DNA of 63,047 bases, from assembly GCA_025062075.1 (NCBI GenBank), contig JANXBA010000038.1, positions 1 to 63,047 of the forward strand, given 5' to 3'. This DNA comes from Aquificaceae bacterium. GTDB taxonomy: Bacteria; Aquificota; Aquificia; Aquificales; Aquificaceae. How positions within the stretch are numbered: the first letter of the stretch is position 1; each line of letters starts with the position of its first letter. The notes beneath the pieces were generated by a model. That model worked only from the letters and a program-made list of their open reading frames with translations. It made no database searches and was not told the origin of the DNA. The position numbers and the translations under genes were made by a program. This document shows, in pieces, positions 39,390 through 49,099 of this stretch.

Positions 39390-42300
39390 ATGTACGGCTT
39401 TGCTGGAAGGCTTGCCCACTACTTTATAGACTCTAAGCTCACGCCGGTTCTCATACTGGTCTCTATAGCCCTCGGGCTCTTTGCGGTGGCCACCACCCCC
39501 AAGGAGGAGGAGCCCCAGATAGTGGTCCCCATGATAGACATCATGATTTCCTACCCGGGGGCTACTCCAGAAGAAGTAGAAAGAAGGGTAGTGGCACCTC
39601 TTGAGAAAAAGCTCTGGGAGCTCCGAGACATTGAGTACATCTACTCGGCCAGCATGGAGGGTATGGCGGTGGTCACCGCCCGCTTCTACGTGGGCACGAA
39701 CCCCGTCAAGGCTCTGGTGGACCTAAACACCAAGATGATGTCCGCCATGGACCTTGCCCCGCCGGGTGTGATGCTCCCGCCCCTGATAAAACCCAAGTCC
39801 ATAGACGACGTGCCTATTCTGACACTCACTCTGTGGGGTAAAAACTACGACTCTTACGACCTCAGACGCATTGCAGGGGCGGTGGAGAACGAGATAAAGA
39901 AGGTGCAGAACGTGGCGGACGTCTTCGTGGTAGGGGGCAGACCAAGGCAGATAAGAGTACTCTTAGACACCCAACGCATGGCCGCCTACAGGGTTTCCCC
40001 TATGCACGTGGCCCAGCTCCTGCAGAATGCCAACGTCCAGTCCCTAAGCGGTAAGCTGGTGCAGGAAAACAGAGAGTATTTAGTCAGAACAGGCGAGTTT
40101 CTGCGCTCTAAAGAAGATGTGGAGAACATAGTGGTGGGCGTCTTTGAGGGCAGGCCCGTGTACCTGAGGGACGTGGCCACCGTGGTGGACGGCCCATCTG
40201 AGGTAAGGGACTACGTGCTTATGGGTTTTGGACCAAAGCACGAGGAAAAGGGTATAAGAGGCGTAAGCCCAGGAGAGCTCTACCCGGCGGTTACCTTGGC
40301 GGTCTCCAAAAGGGTGGGCACCAACGCGGTGGAGGTGTCCCGAGAAGTGCTGGAGCTCGTGGAACATCTCAAGGGCAAGACCATCCCCAAAGACCTTAAT
40401 TTGACCATCACCAGAAACTACGGCGAGACCGCCAAGGAGAAGGCGGACACTTTGATAAAAAAGCTCCTGGTAGCCACCTTCTCGGTCATCCTGCTTATTG
40501 CGGTGGCCTTGGGCTTTAAAGAGGCCATCGTGGTAGGCATAGCGGTCCCGGTCACCTTGGCCATTGCCCTCTTCCTGAGTCAGGTCTTTGGCTTTACCCT
40601 AAACAGGGTAACCCTCTTTGCCCTGATATTTGCCATTGGCATTCTGGTGGACGACGCCATCGTGGTGGTGGAGAACATCCACCGCTGGTTTGAGCTAAAG
40701 CTGGCAAGAACGCCAAGGGAGGCCATAGTCAAGGCTACCGACGAGGTGGGAAACCCCACCATACTGGCTACCTTTACGGTCATCGCCGCCCTCATGCCCA
40801 TGGCCTTCGTAACAGGTCTGATGGGTCCCTACATGAGACCCATACCCATAAACGCCTCGGTGGCTATGTTCTTCTCCCTGCTGGTGGCCTTCATCATTAC
40901 CCCTTGGGCCAGCTACCTGCTCCTGAGAAAAGACTTTGAAAAAGAGCACCAGAAGGAAGAGGTAAACATAAAGGAGACCACCTTCTGGAGGGTCTACTCG
41001 CGCCTCGTGGTGCCTCTACTGGTGAGCAGGCCCAAGAGGTACGCCTTCTACGGCTTTACCCTGGCCCTGATGGGCTTGTCTGTAGGACTGTTGCTGACCA
41101 AGGCGGTGGTGGTTAAGATGCTCCCCTATGACAACAAGAGCGAGCTCCAGATAGTAATAGACATGCCGGAGGGCACTCCCCTGGAGAAGACCCTTGAGAC
41201 CGCTCGGGCCATAGGGGACTACCTCTCAAAGCAGTCGGTGGTGACCGACTACCAGATTTACGTGGGCACCTCTTCCCCTTTCAACTTCAACGGTTTGGTG
41301 AGACACTACTACCTGAGGCAGTCCCCCAACCTTGCGGACATACAGGTCAACTTGGTAAGCAAGGACAAAAGAGAGGAGCAGTCCCACGACATTGCCAAAA
41401 GGATAAGACCTGCGGTTCAGCAGATAGCGCAGAGGTACGGGGCTAAGTACGTGGCGGTGGTGGAGGTCCCTCCCGGCCCGCCAGTCCTGTCACCCATAGT
41501 GGCAGAGGTCTACGGTCCTGACCTGGAAACTCAGCAGGCCTTTGCCCGTGAAGTGCTAAAAGTGTTCAGAAAGAGCGACAGCATCACCGACGAGGGCATA
41601 TACTTGGAGGAGCCCGCACCGCTCCTGCGTCTTGCGGTAAAGGAGGACAAGGCCAAGACTGCGGGCCTGTCCAAGCAGGAGCTGGTCTACACCCTTCAGG
41701 CCCTTCTGGGGGGCTACCAAGCGGGCATAATGCAGAACACGGACACGGAGCATACGCCCATACTGGTAGGCTTTGAGCAAAGACACAAGACCTTAGACCT
41801 CCTCAAAGCTCTGCAGATTCCCACGAAGGAGGGCAAACTCGTTCCCCTGTCGGAGCTCGTAGAAGTCAAAGAGGATAAAGTCCCGCCCACCATATACAGG
41901 AAGAACCTCAGGCGCGTGGTCTATGTGATAGGAGACGTGGCAGGCAGAGAGGAAGCCCCCTTCTACGGCATTCTGGAGGTAAGGAAAGACATAATCAATC
42001 TTCCAAACCCCTACGGAGAGGTAAAAGAGCTCTGGATGTCTTTACCTCTGGTTGAGGACGGGCTTTACGTTAAGTGGGACGGGGAGATGCACATCACCTT
42101 GGAGGTCTTCAGAGACTTGGGACTTGCCTTTGGCGTTGCTCTGTTTGTTATGTACGTGCTTATCCTTGGCTGGTTTAAGGACTTTAGAATACCCGGGATT
42201 ATCATGGCACCTATACCCCTTACGCTGGTGGGCATAATTCCGGGACACCTCCTCATGGGTGCCTTCTTCACCGCCACCTCCATGATAGGCTTTATAGCCC

Positions 42301-42632
42301 TTGCGGGCATAATCGTGAGGAACTCCATACTTTTGGTGGACTTTGCGGAGGAGCGCATCAGGAACGGCGTGCCACCTCATCTGGCGGTGGTGGAGGCAGG
42401 CATCATAAGAACCAGACCCATACTTCTGACCGCAGTGGCGGTCATCGTGGGAGCCTTCGTGATTATCTTTGACCCCATCTTTAATGGTCTTGCTATCTCG
42501 CTTATATTCGGCACTATAGGCTCTACCACTCTCACGCTCGTGCTCATACCCGTTATGTACTACGCCAGCAAGGTCAGGAGAACGGGTAGCCTGCCCAACC
42601 CGGCGGAGGTGCGTAGAGACGTTATGGGATAA
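39390..42632 (+). CDS. RND-family efflux transporter (HAE1-like)
   Basis: This 1080-aa inner-membrane pump has the RND layout: an N-terminal membrane helix, a large periplasmic loop (about residues 35-345), a six-helix bundle, a second loop and a second bundle. Asp421 and Asp422 in GILVDDAIVVVENI are the proton-relay pair of multidrug (HAE1) pumps; heavy-metal CzcA proteins carry DG and DE instead. PGATPEEVERRVVAPLEKKL is a family landmark. The substrate is unknown, probably hydrophobic or organic compounds. It ends the three-gene operon. Confidence 0.93.
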   Translation: MYGFAGRLAHYFIDSKLTPVLILVSIALGLFAVATTPKEEEPQIVVPMIDIMISYPGATPEEVERRVVAPLEKKLWELRDIEYIYSASMEGMAVVTARFYVGTNPVKALVDLNTKMMSAMDLAPPGVMLPPLIKPKSIDDVPILTLTLWGKNYDSYDLRRIAGAVENEIKKVQNVADVFVVGGRPRQIRVLLDTQRMAAYRVSPMHVAQLLQNANVQSLSGKLVQENREYLVRTGEFLRSKEDVENIVVGVFEGRPVYLRDVATVVDGPSEVRDYVLMGFGPKHEEKGIRGVSPGELYPAVTLAVSKRVGTNAVEVSREVLELVEHLKGKTIPKDLNLTITRNYGETAKEKADTLIKKLLVATFSVILLIAVALGFKEAIVVGIAVPVTLAIALFLSQVFGFTLNRVTLFALIFAIGILVDDAIVVVENIHRWFELKLARTPREAIVKATDEVGNPTILATFTVIAALMPMAFVTGLMGPYMRPIPINASVAMFFSLLVAFIITPWASYLLLRKDFEKEHQKEEVNIKETTFWRVYSRLVVPLLVSRPKRYAFYGFTLALMGLSVGLLLTKAVVVKMLPYDNKSELQIVIDMPEGTPLEKTLETARAIGDYLSKQSVVTDYQIYVGTSSPFNFNGLVRHYYLRQSPNLADIQVNLVSKDKREEQSHDIAKRIRPAVQQIAQRYGAKYVAVVEVPPGPPVLSPIVAEVYGPDLETQQAFAREVLKVFRKSDSITDEGIYLEEPAPLLRLAVKEDKAKTAGLSKQELVYTLQALLGGYQAGIMQNTDTEHTPILVGFEQRHKTLDLLKALQIPTKEGKLVPLSELVEVKEDKVPPTIYRKNLRRVVYVIGDVAGREEAPFYGILEVRKDIINLPNPYGEVKELWMSLPLVEDGLYVKWDGEMHITLEVFRDLGLAFGVALFVMYVLILGWFKDFRIPGIIMAPIPLTLVGIIPGHLLMGAFFTATSMIGFIALAGIIVRNSILLVDFAEERIRNGVPPHLAVVEAGIIRTRPILLTAVAVIVGAFVIIFDPIFNGLAISLIFGTIGSTTLTLVLIPVMYYASKVRRTGSLPNPAEVRRDVMG

Positions 42633-42636
42633 ACAC

Positions 42637-42924
42637 CTACAGCTGTATAAGACTGTCCGTAGTGCCGAAGGGGTTGGGCACCTGCTGGTCTGCGGACATG
42701 TCGTTTTCCCAGAACTGTCCGTCTATGAGATACTTAAACCGGTAGGCCCTTCCCTTTTTGAGCCACTTGGTTATCCAGAAGGTGCCGTCCTTTTTTCTCT
42801 TCATGGCTTCGGGCTTCCAGTCGTTCCACTCTCCTACCAACTCTACTTGTTTAGCTTCAGGCTTTTCCACGTAGAAGGTTATGACGCAGACATCCTTCCC
42901 GTTCTGACAGCTTTTTGTCAGCAT
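42637..42924 (-). CDS. Small CBM48 / AMPK-type glycogen-binding-domain protein
   Basis: This 95-aa protein consists of one beta-sandwich domain. VELVGEWNDWKPEAMKRKKD and YRFKYLIDGQFWENDMSADQ with DPxA-like QVPNPFGT are the features of CBM48 domains that bind glycogen or starch. Short independent copies exist in some bacteria; partners are unknown. A strong ribosome site (GGAGGAGGTGAG) precedes the ATG. Transcription probably starts within hisF's tail side via TATAAT at 42958-42953. It ends 4 bp from the convergent RND gene. Confidence 0.85.
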   Translation of the reverse strand: MLTKSCQNGKDVCVITFYVEKPEAKQVELVGEWNDWKPEAMKRKKDGTFWITKWLKKGRAYRFKYLIDGQFWENDMSADQQVPNPFGTTDSLIQL

Positions 42925-42952
42925 TTCTCACCTCCTCCTTCTTAAGTTAAGA

Positions 42953-42979
42953 ATTATACAAGCTAAGGGTGATTGACAA
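42953..42979 (-). promoter_or_regulatory. Promoter of the CBM48 gene (TTGTCA-N15-TATAAT)
   Basis: Minus-strand TTGTCA at 42979-42974 and TATAAT at 42958-42953 are separated by 15 bp. The leader of about 21 nt contains the ribosome site. The -35 lies in the end of hisF. Confidence 0.5.
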
Positions 42980-43730
42980 GAGGCCTGACTGGCAGACCTT
43001 TGGACATCAGGTAGAGCTTCAGCTCAGGTATGCTTACCTCCTTGAAGTGGAACAGGGAAGCGGCCAGACACGCATCCGCACCTGCGGTGAAGGCCTCGTA
43101 GAAGTGCTCCACCCTTCCTGCCCCGCCAGAGGCTATGACAGGGATGTTGACCGCCTGAGTTACGCTCCTTATGAGCTCCAGGTCGTAGCCTATCTTAGTG
43201 CCGTCTCTGTCCATTGAGGTGAGCAGAATCTCCCCCGCACCCAGGCCTTCTACCTTCTTTGCCCACTCTACCGCGTCCAAACCGGTAGGAGTCCTACCGC
43301 CGTGTATGTAAACCTCCCAGCGGTCGCCCTTTCTCTTGGCGTCTATGGCTACCACCACACACTGAGAGCCAAACCTCCTGGCACCTTCCCACACGAGCTG
43401 GGGGTTTTTTACCGCCGAGGTGTTTACAGAGACCTTGTCCGCCCCAGCCTCCAGAAGCTGACGCATGTCCTCCAGACTGGACACGCCCCCTCCCACGGTG
43501 AAGGGCGTAAATACCTCCTCCGCCACCTTTTTTACCACTTCAAGCGTTATCTTCCTGTCCTCTGCGGAGGCGGTAATGTCCAGAAAGACCAGCTCGTCCG
43601 CACCTTGGTCTTCGTAAGCTCTGGCTACCTCCACCGGGTCTCCCGCGTCCACCAAGTTCACAAACCTTACGCCCTTTACCACTCTTCCCTTGTCCACGTC
43701 AAGACAGGGTATTATTCTCTTTGCGAGCAT
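42963..43730 (-). CDS. hisF: Imidazole glycerol phosphate synthase cyclase subunit HisF
   Basis: This 255-aa TIM barrel forms IGP and AICAR in histidine biosynthesis with the glutaminase HisH. Landmarks are [18 protein letters not shown] (catalytic Asp11), [37 protein letters not shown] (Asp about 130) and PVIASGGAG. It starts in TGATG overlap with mutL, so the two are cotranslated. AICAR released here feeds PurH, encoded at 12344. Confidence 0.97.
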   Translation of the reverse strand: MLAKRIIPCLDVDKGRVVKGVRFVNLVDAGDPVEVARAYEDQGADELVFLDITASAEDRKITLEVVKKVAEEVFTPFTVGGGVSSLEDMRQLLEAGADKVSVNTSAVKNPQLVWEGARRFGSQCVVVAIDAKRKGDRWEVYIHGGRTPTGLDAVEWAKKVEGLGAGEILLTSMDRDGTKIGYDLELIRSVTQAVNIPVIASGGAGRVEHFYEAFTAGADACLAASLFHFKEVSIPELKLYLMSKGLPVRPLVNHP

Positions 43731-45013
43731 CAGTATTCCCTACCGAGTTTTTTGTAGAGGTCTCCTAAGTATATTCTGTAGTAGAGGGGTCTTCCGTGAG
43801 GACATACTTCGCGGTTTTCAAACTCAAGCCAGCTCCTCAGGAGCTCCCTTGCGGTCTTCTCGTCCAGCTTGTCGCCCGCCCTTACGGACATGTGGCAGGC
43901 CCTGTCTGCCTGCGTCTTGAGCCTTTCGTAGTTGTACCGCTCCGAGAGCAGGTGCTGGTCAAAAAAGTACAGGTAGTCGCCGTGCTTTGCTACGAGAAGG
44001 GTGTTGTCCAGTATGCCGATAAGCTGGGGCTCTACTTGGTAGCGGGCGGTTTCTTGACTGAGAAAAGGCACCTTGGGTGCGTGTCTGCTCTTCAGGACCA
44101 GACTGAGCAGTTCTTTTATAAGACCCTCTTTTAGGAGCCTTACCTCCGTCTTCTTGGGATGAACGTTTAGGTCCACTAAGTAGGGAGGCATCTGAAGGTA
44201 GCACAGGCACAGGCTCCACTTACCGGTAAGTTTTCTCAAGTACTCTACCAGCTTTCTGTTCTGGACTGGTCTTCTGTTGACGAAGAGAAGGACCTCGCCG
44301 GAGGTTTTTTGCGAGGACAGGAGAAGGTCCACTCTGAAGGGTTTTTCCTCCAGAGTTAAGTGTTCCAGCCTGACTTCAAAGAGGTCCTCCGCCCTCTCCT
44401 TTAGGTCTCTGGCAGGATTGAGCCTTATGACCTCTCTCTCCTCCGCCATCAGACGGAAGGAGACGGAGGGATTTACCAAGGCTAAGGCTTTGAACACTTT
44501 GTAGACTTGTTTTCTCTCTGTCTCTTCCTTTTTTAGGAAGGCTTTTCTCACGGGCAGGTTGTAGAAAAGGTCATAGACCTCCACCTGCGTGCCCACTTGC
44601 ATGCCCACGGTCCTCTGGGAGAGCACCCTACCGCCTTCGACCCTTATCTCCTTTCCGGTCTCCTCCTGATAAAAGCGAGACCTTATGACCGTCCTGCTAA
44701 CCAGCGATATGGCGTGAAGAGCTTCACCTCTGTAGCCGTAGGTGTGTAGGTTCTGAAGGTCCTCCAGGGTCCTTATCTTGCTGGTGGCACCGCTTAGGAT
44801 GGCCTTCGGTAGGTCCTCCGCAGGAATGCCCAAGCCGTTATCCCGCACGCCTATAAACCTTTTACCGCCCTTGAGTATCTCCACTTCTACTCTGGTGGCC
44901 ATCGCATCCAAGGAGTTTTCTACGAGCTCCTTCACGCACTCGGCAGGGTTCTCTATGACCTCGCCCGAGGCTATGTAGCTTTTCACCTCTTCAGGCAGGA
45001 GCTCTATACGCAT
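43730..45013 (-). CDS. mutL: DNA mismatch-repair endonuclease MutL
   Basis: This 427-aa protein, shorter than typical 600-aa MutL, has the GHKL ATPase part ([36 protein letters not shown]) and a compact C-terminal part with the endonuclease motif [12 protein letters not shown] (an A-to-L variant of DQHAx2Ex4E) and CPHGRP. It should nick DNA during mismatch repair. A small linker explains the length. The ATG at 45013 has no ribosome site and follows TATCAT by 8 nt, so it is probably leaderless. A much longer in-frame extension overlaps the divergent YyaL gene and is rejected. Confidence 0.94.
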   Translation of the reverse strand: MRIELLPEEVKSYIASGEVIENPAECVKELVENSLDAMATRVEVEILKGGKRFIGVRDNGLGIPAEDLPKAILSGATSKIRTLEDLQNLHTYGYRGEALHAISLVSRTVIRSRFYQEETGKEIRVEGGRVLSQRTVGMQVGTQVEVYDLFYNLPVRKAFLKKEETERKQVYKVFKALALVNPSVSFRLMAEEREVIRLNPARDLKERAEDLFEVRLEHLTLEEKPFRVDLLLSSQKTSGEVLLFVNRRPVQNRKLVEYLRKLTGKWSLCLCYLQMPPYLVDLNVHPKKTEVRLLKEGLIKELLSLVLKSRHAPKVPFLSQETARYQVEPQLIGILDNTLLVAKHGDYLYFFDQHLLSERYNYERLKTQADRACHMSVRAGDKLDEKTARELLRSWLEFENREVCPHGRPLYYRIYLGDLYKKLGREY

Positions 45014-45027
45014 GAGAGTATATGATA
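45014..45027 (-). promoter_or_regulatory. -10-like TATCAT, 8 nt before mutL ATG
   Basis: Minus-strand TATCAT at 45027-45022 is 8 nt from the mutL ATG. A better TATACT lies only 3 nt from the ATG, too close to use for this start. Confidence 0.35.
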
Positions 45028-45073
45028 ATGTCTGTTGTGGTTTCCGCCTAAATTTGGTCTTCAGGAGGGAAAA

Positions 45074-47008
45074 ATGGCAAACAGACTGGCGCGCTCTAAA
45101 AGTCCTTACCTTCAGAAGTCCGCCCACCAGCCGGTGGACTGGCACGAGTGGTCTGAAGAGGCTTTCAGGAAAGCCAAAGAGGAGGACAAGCCCATCCTGC
45201 TCTCCATAGGTGGCGTCTGGTGTCACTGGTGCCACGTGATGGCCCACGAGAGCTTTGAAAACCCCCAAATCGCCCACATCATAAACCAGCACTTTGTCCC
45301 CATCAAGGTGGACCGGGACGAGCGTCCCGACATAGACAGACGCTACCAGGAGGTGGTCATAGCGCTCACAGGCTCAGGTGGCTGGCCCCTTACCGTCTTT
45401 CTCACGCCGGAGGGTAAAGCCTTTTTTGGGGGGACCTACTTCCCGCCAGAGGACCGCTGGGGAAGGCCGGGCTTTAAAAGCCTTCTTCTGAGGATAGCCC
45501 AGCTTTGGAAAGAGGACAGACAGCGCATATTCAAGTCCGCAGAGAGCCTCTACGAAGGCCTGAAAATTTACAACCAGAGAAACTTCAAAGACCCAGTAGG
45601 AGAAGACCTGCTTCAGGCAGGGCTTACCAGCCTGCTTACCAGCATTGACTACCAGTGGGGAGGCATAGGCTCCGCTCCTAAGTTCCACCACGCAAAGGCC
45701 TTTGAACTCCTGCTCTACCACTACCACTTTAGCCCCTCCCCTACCCTGAGGAAGGCCATAGAACTCTCCTTAGATGCGATGGCAAAGGGCGGGGTTTACG
45801 ACCACCTGCTTGGGGGCTTTTTCCGCTACTCCACCGACGAGAGGTGGCACATACCCCACTTTGAGAAGATGCTCTACGACAATGCGGAGCTCCTGAGCCT
45901 TTACTCCTTGGCCTACAAGATTTTAGGAAAAGAGCTCTACAAAAAGACCGCGGAGGGCATCTTTGAGTATTACAGAACCTACTGCTACGACCCGGAGGGC
46001 GGCTTTTACGCCTCTCAGGATGCGGACATAGGCCTTCTGGAAGAAGGTGGATACTACACCTTCAGAAGAGAAGAGATAGAGAGCCTGCTCACTCCTGAGG
46101 AGCTCAGGCTGGCAAGCTTGCACTTCGGACTTGCTCCCATGCCCCACGAGCCGGAAAGGCAAGTGCTCTACCTCTACATGGAAGAGGAGGAGGTGGCCCA
46201 AGCCGTGGGCATGCGCTTAGATAGGGTAAGGGAGCTCTTGGACAGGGCCAAGCTCAAGCTAAGAAGCCACAGGGAAAGCAGGCAGATGCCCTACATAGAC
46301 AAGACTCTCTACACCAACTGGAACGCCCTGATGGTGTCCGCTCTTTGCGAATACTACAAGGTCTTCGGTCAACCACAGGCTCTACAGATGGCTGAAGCCA
46401 CGGCGAAAAGACTCCTGAGAGACCACTACAGAGAGGGCACTCTCTACCACCGGGAAGGTCTGGAGGGCTTTTCTGAGGACTACCTGTTCCTGTCGCAGGC
46501 CCTAATACAGCTCTTTGAGCTGGTCCAAGAAGGCACCTACCTGGAGACAGCTCTGTGGCTCGCCAGAAGAGCCATAGAGCTCTTCTGGGACGATATGGAC
46601 TGGGGCTTTTACGACAGGGCCGGCGAAGGGGAAGGTCTCCTGCAGGTCAGGGTCAAGAACCTCCAGGACACACCAACCCAGTCGGTGAACGGCTCTGCGG
46701 GCTACACCCTACTGCTCCTGGGCACGCTTACGGGACAGGGAGACTTGGTAGAATATGCGGAGAAAACCCTGCAGGCCTTTTCCCGCTACGTGAGGCAGGT
46801 GCCCATGGTCTCCCACTCTTACCTGATTAGCCTCTATGCCTACCTGAAGGGGCCGGTGCGCTTAGAGACCAGAGACTTCTTCCGACGGGCTTTAGAGCTA
46901 TTTATACCCTTTAAGGTGGTCCTACGCTCTGAGGTGGACGGGCTCGTAGTGTGCAAAGGTCAGAGCTGTCAGAGATACCAAACTCTGGAGGAGGTACCCG
47001 TAAGATAG
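45074..47008 (+). CDS. YyaL/SSP411-type thioredoxin-domain protein (DUF255)
   Basis: This 644-aa protein has an N-terminal thioredoxin-like domain ([30 protein letters not shown] with C-x2-C at 50 and 53, [20 protein letters not shown]) and a large alpha/alpha barrel like N-acylglucosamine epimerases ([33 protein letters not shown]). The family is widespread but its reaction is unsettled. The ATG at 45074 follows AGGAGGG; an in-frame start at 45035 is rejected. It is divergent from mutL. Confidence 0.92.
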   Translation: MANRLARSKSPYLQKSAHQPVDWHEWSEEAFRKAKEEDKPILLSIGGVWCHWCHVMAHESFENPQIAHIINQHFVPIKVDRDERPDIDRRYQEVVIALTGSGGWPLTVFLTPEGKAFFGGTYFPPEDRWGRPGFKSLLLRIAQLWKEDRQRIFKSAESLYEGLKIYNQRNFKDPVGEDLLQAGLTSLLTSIDYQWGGIGSAPKFHHAKAFELLLYHYHFSPSPTLRKAIELSLDAMAKGGVYDHLLGGFFRYSTDERWHIPHFEKMLYDNAELLSLYSLAYKILGKELYKKTAEGIFEYYRTYCYDPEGGFYASQDADIGLLEEGGYYTFRREEIESLLTPEELRLASLHFGLAPMPHEPERQVLYLYMEEEEVAQAVGMRLDRVRELLDRAKLKLRSHRESRQMPYIDKTLYTNWNALMVSALCEYYKVFGQPQALQMAEATAKRLLRDHYREGTLYHREGLEGFSEDYLFLSQALIQLFELVQEGTYLETALWLARRAIELFWDDMDWGFYDRAGEGEGLLQVRVKNLQDTPTQSVNGSAGYTLLLLGTLTGQGDLVEYAEKTLQAFSRYVRQVPMVSHSYLISLYAYLKGPVRLETRDFFRRALELFIPFKVVLRSEVDGLVVCKGQSCQRYQTLEEVPVR

Positions 47009-47013
47009 GGGGC

Positions 47014-47919
47014 TCAAAGGGCGTATCCAAAGCTCTTGACCAGCTCGGGTCTTCTCTTCCAGTCCGGCTTTACCTTAACCAGGAGCTCCAGATAGACCTT
47101 TCTACCCGTCAGGAGCTCTAACTCCTCTCTGGCCATCTTGCCTATGGCCTTTAGACGCTGGCCCCCCTTTCCTATGAGAATGGGCTTGTAGTTTTCTCGG
47201 TCCACTATTATCTCCGCCTTTATCACCAGCATCTGCGGGTCGTGCTTACCCTGCGTTATGTCGGTGACCACCACCGCCACGCCCTGAGGTATCTCCTGAT
47301 GGACTTTGAGAAGCACCTTTTCCCTGATTATCTCCGCACTCATAAGCCTGAAGGGTAGGTCCGTGACCGTGTCCTCGGGGAAAAGGGGCTCACCTTCGGG
47401 CAGGTACTTCAGAAGAGTCTTCAAGAGCTCTTGGATGTTGTAGCCCCTGAGGGCACTGATGGGGACTATCTCCTTAAATTCTGGATATTCCTTGGAGAGC
47501 TCTTCCGCCATCGGCAGGAGCTCTTTCACGTCCCCCACCCTGTCCACCTTGTTAATCACCAAAAACACAGGCTTTTCCTGAGCCTGCGGTCTTACGTGGT
47601 TCTCAAAGACCTGTCTGTCTTCCGCCCTAAAACCCTCTTCCGCATCTATCATGAAGAGTATCACGTCCGCATCCTGCAGGGAGCTCAAGGCCATCTCCAC
47701 CATGGCCTCTCCCAAGGCATCCTTTGGGCGGTATATGCCCGGCGTGTCTAAGAAGATTATCTGTGCCTCCTGAGGTATGTTTTTGACGCCCAGCACCCTT
47801 ATGCGCGTGGTCCCCGGCTTGGGGGAGATGATAGAGACCTTCGTGCCCAGCAGGCTGTTAAGGAGCGTGGACTTGCCCACGTTGGGCTTGCCTACGATGG
47901 TCGCATAACCTACCTTCAT
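47014..47919 (-). CDS. era: GTPase Era
   Basis: This 301-aa GTPase checks 16S rRNA maturation. It has G1 GKPNVGKST, G3 DTPGIYRP, G4 NKVD, and a C-terminal KH domain (KPILIGKGGQRLKAIGKMAR). A consensus TATAAT lies 7 nt before the ATG, inside the tail of the upstream TauE gene. No ribosome site is seen, so it may be transcribed as a leaderless mRNA in addition to read-through. Confidence 0.96.
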   Translation of the reverse strand: MKVGYATIVGKPNVGKSTLLNSLLGTKVSIISPKPGTTRIRVLGVKNIPQEAQIIFLDTPGIYRPKDALGEAMVEMALSSLQDADVILFMIDAEEGFRAEDRQVFENHVRPQAQEKPVFLVINKVDRVGDVKELLPMAEELSKEYPEFKEIVPISALRGYNIQELLKTLLKYLPEGEPLFPEDTVTDLPFRLMSAEIIREKVLLKVHQEIPQGVAVVVTDITQGKHDPQMLVIKAEIIVDRENYKPILIGKGGQRLKAIGKMAREELELLTGRKVYLELLVKVKPDWKRRPELVKSFGYAL

Positions 47920-47932
47920 CTTCTTGATTATA
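47920..47932 (-). promoter_or_regulatory. -10 hexamer TATAAT before era, 7 nt before ATG
   Basis: Minus-strand TATAAT at 47932-47927, overlapping the stop codon of the TauE/SafE gene (47928-47930). Spacing of 7 nt to the ATG. Confidence 0.5.
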
Positions 47933-48647
47933 CCTCCGTCAGGAGGATAAGCACAAAGCCCAGCAACATAACCCAGTAGGGAATGCTCTTTCTGTAGAAT
48001 TCCTCAGGTAGTTTCCTATCCAGAAGACTACCCAAAAGCACTCCCAGTAGCAGGCCCAGAAACCCTGAAAGTACGAAATCCCACTGCAGGTTTACCACTT
48101 GCAGTTGTTGGTAGAAGGTCAGCCGGAGAATTATGTTGGAGGTAAAGTACAAATTCAGCATGAGCCTGATAGAACAGGGGTCTGAAAGGTGTTGTCGCAG
48201 GAAGACCAGTGGTGGTGGCCCTCCCATGCCTACTAGTCCTGCGAAGAATCCTCCCACAAAGCCTATGGGCATGCCCCAGTGCCTGCCAAAGTAGAGCTCC
48301 AAGCGTTTCTTGCTCACCAACAGGTCATACAGCCCCAGAAGGACTATAAGAGTACCTATGACAAGACGCAGGCTTTCAGAGTCTACGTGATGCAAAACCT
48401 GAGCACCTAAGAAAATACCCGGCACAGAACCCACCACGAGGGAAAAAAGCAGGTATCTGTCTACTTTCCCGTTTCTGTTCTGATACAGCAGTAGTAGAGT
48501 GCCCACGAGATTGAAGAGGGCAGAAGAGACTACCACTACTTTTGGGTCATACAGAAGAGAAAGTATGCCTATTATAAAAATGCCCGCTCCAAAGCCGGTG
48601 ATGGATTGAAAAAACCAGGCAAAGAGGACCACCAGGAAAGGTATCAT
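47928..48647 (-). CDS. TauE/SafE-family membrane transporter
   Basis: This 239-aa membrane protein has seven or eight hydrophobic segments and the family's two-fold repeat (FFQSITGFGAGIFIIGIL, and FVGGFFAGLVGMGGPPPLVFL). TauE/SafE proteins export or import anions such as sulfoacetate, sulfite or related organosulfur compounds. The substrate here is unknown; sulfur anions would fit a sulfur-oxidising relative, but this is a guess. Its ATG overlaps the upstream gene's stop. Confidence 0.9.
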   Translation of the reverse strand: MIPFLVVLFAWFFQSITGFGAGIFIIGILSLLYDPKVVVVSSALFNLVGTLLLLYQNRNGKVDRYLLFSLVVGSVPGIFLGAQVLHHVDSESLRLVIGTLIVLLGLYDLLVSKKRLELYFGRHWGMPIGFVGGFFAGLVGMGGPPPLVFLRQHLSDPCSIRLMLNLYFTSNIILRLTFYQQLQVVNLQWDFVLSGFLGLLLGVLLGSLLDRKLPEEFYRKSIPYWVMLLGFVLILLTEV

Positions 48648-49099
48648 TTACCAAAGAATGACTTTATACGATTTACCAGGCCACCGAACCTCCTTTTGAA
48701 CTCCGTATTAAGGTTCTCCGCCCATTCGCCTATCTTGCCAGAAGTCTTAGAAAGTGCAGACTTGTCCCCTATCTGGTCTGAGTAGAGAAACTCCTTCAAC
48801 ACCTCGCCAGTTTCCTCCAACGTCTTTATGAGCCTTTTGAGCTCCTCCCTGTTCTGAAGGTCCACCCTATTTATGGCACCCTCTAAGCTCTTGAGTATGC
48901 CTTCCACTGCGCTGTTGAAGCTTGCGTTCCTCGCCTGTGGGTCGGTGGGAAACTGGCTCAGGAGCTGAAGGAGCTTGGAGCGTAGGTTAAAGCGGTATTC
49001 AGAAAGAAGGGAGGGAAAGGGCTCTTTGGAGGAGAGGTCTTTTGTAAACTCCTCCACTATGAGAATGACCCTTTCCTCTATGCTGTAGATTCTCTCCAT
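48644..49099 (-). CDS. Helical protein between fbp and TauE/SafE gene, unknown function
   Basis: This 151-aa protein is predicted mostly alpha-helical (SAVEGILKSLEGAINRVDLQ, REELKRLIKTLEETGEVLKE) with an amphipathic basic C-terminus (FKRRFGGLVNRIKSFFGK). There is no signal peptide or cysteine. I do not recognise the family. Start and stop overlap fbp and the TauE/SafE gene, so the three are cotranslated. The C-terminal amphipathic helix might bind the membrane. Confidence 0.65.
   Translation of the reverse strand: MERIYSIEERVILIVEEFTKDLSSKEPFPSLLSEYRFNLRSKLLQLLSQFPTDPQARNASFNSAVEGILKSLEGAINRVDLQNREELKRLIKTLEETGEVLKEFLYSDQIGDKSALSKTSGKIGEWAENLNTEFKRRFGGLVNRIKSFFGK

Noticed and set aside
43730-45292. 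MutL extended to 45292
   Set aside because: The extension runs antisense through the YyaL thioredoxin domain and lacks similarity to MutL. The GHKL domain begins at the ATG at 45013.
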